Below are positions 63,296 through 64,000 of a stretch of 64,000 bases of DNA, piece after piece. Under the pieces are notes generated by a model that saw only the letters and a program-made list of their open reading frames with translations, was not told the origin of the DNA and made no database searches. The stretch's first letter is position 1. Every line of letters starts with the position of its first letter. Source of the DNA: Paralithodes platypus (taxonomy: Eukaryota; Arthropoda; Malacostraca; Decapoda; Lithodidae); the NCBI GenBank assembly GCA_032716605.1, contig CM064480.1, positions 48,000,466-48,064,465 of the forward strand. The letters run 5' to 3'. The position numbers and the translations under genes are program-made.

Positions 63296-64000
63296 ATCAA
63301 ATAGCAGCATTGAGAAAGTCCCTAATTTCAAGAAAGCATATTTTCATAAACTTAAATCAAAGCTTAAAGAAACTGACTGGAGCTTTCTGACTAACAATAA
63401 CGACATAAAAACATCTTGGGAGTGTTTCACAACCACTTACCTTAAGGCAGTGCAAGACTGCATACCATCGAAAATACGGCGTCCAGGCCATAATGATAAG
63501 CCCAAATGGTGGAATAAAGATATTTCAGACTGTCTGCTTGCTAAAAAATTTGCTAATGATAGATTAAAATCCTCACAAAATGACGAAGAACGGGTGAAAT
63601 TTGTAGAGCTACGACGCAAAGCCAAAAAGTTAATTAAGCAAAGTAAAAAGACCCTGGAGTTACATGTTGCGAATCAAAGTAAAACAAACCCGAAAGAATT
63701 CTATAGTTATATCAGAAAGAAAAAAGTAGTTACTTCAACTGTTGGACCATTAGTCGATGAAAATGGAGAATACACCAAAGACGAAGTACAAATGAGTAAT
63801 GCCCTCAATACCTTCTTTGCATCAGTTTTTACAACTGAAGACCTCAGTGATATCCCAACACCATCGCCGATTCAGATTGATAATTCAGATGTTCTAAGCA
63901 ATATGACCGTTACAGAGAGAGAAGTATTGAATTGTTTAGGTATACTCAAGGTAAATAAAACGCCTGGACCTGATACAATCTCGCCTAGAGTTCTAAAGGA
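63296..64000 (+). pseudogene. CR1-like ORF2, linker and RT amino end, cut by window edge
   Basis: Open to the window end: KVPNFKKAYFHKLKSKLKET, KPKWWNKDISDCLLAKK, NPKEFYSYIRKKK, SNALNTFFASVFTTEDL and NKTPGPDTISPRVLK. Collinear with 48530-48830 of the truncated copy. Motifs A-C of RT lie beyond the window. Confidence 0.9.

Noticed and set aside
1..64000. CRISPR arrays, bacterial operons, rRNA genes
   Set aside because: The tandem repeats lack unique spacers of constant length, and the gene content is eukaryotic retrotransposons. No rRNA-like sequence was seen.

Overview
This is eukaryotic repetitive DNA. I found no cellular protein gene that I can name. Almost every long open frame belongs to a retrotransposon, and the remainder is microsatellite, minisatellite and short inverted-repeat elements. 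Very dense CT, AT and CA microsatellites, CR1-like, Jockey-like and RTE-like LINEs, Gypsy LTR elements and a short degenerate CCTAA (arthropod-type telomere) tract suggest an arthropod, most likely a decapod crustacean. That is an inference from repeat content, not from a marker gene.

Layout. 1-7.2 kb: a G-rich minisatellite, two foldback elements, large simple repeats and a LINE tail. 7.2-19 kb: small TIR elements of at least three families, a dead Jockey-like LINE on the minus strand, 30-bp minisatellites, a tRNA-like sequence, and a cluster of related TTAA-bounded elements. 19.3-23.5 kb (minus): a nearly complete but broken CR1/L2-type LINE whose ORF1 joins a PHD-like finger to three CCCH fingers. 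24.4-37.1 kb (minus): an LTR retrotransposon with gypsy-type reverse transcriptase but integrase placed before it (PR-IN-RT-RH, Gmr1-like). Its 5' LTR is split by a 3.3-kb Jockey-like LINE. 37-48.5 kb: more small TIR elements, inverted minisatellites, a CCACC-rich array, CT tracts, and a mosaic of CR1 and RTE fragments. 48.5-51.7 kb: two head-to-tail 5'-truncated CR1 copies, the first with an uninterrupted RT frame. 52.2-64 kb: a third CR1-type element. It starts with a tandem array of splice-acceptor-like modules, then an ORF1 (zinc finger, coiled coil, SGNH esterase) and an ORF2 that runs off the window. This element is split by an 8.4-kb Gmr1-type LTR element (whose 5' LTR carries a TTAA-flanked element) and again by a Jockey 3' fragment.

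The elements do not work together as a pathway. They are layers of insertion whose order can be read from who interrupts whom. The most useful points are the acceptor-like array before the CR1 ORF1, the PR-IN-RT-RH order, the ORF1 finger combination, and a multi-copy family of about 370-bp TTAA-bounded elements built from about 32-bp internal phrases and a GC hairpin.
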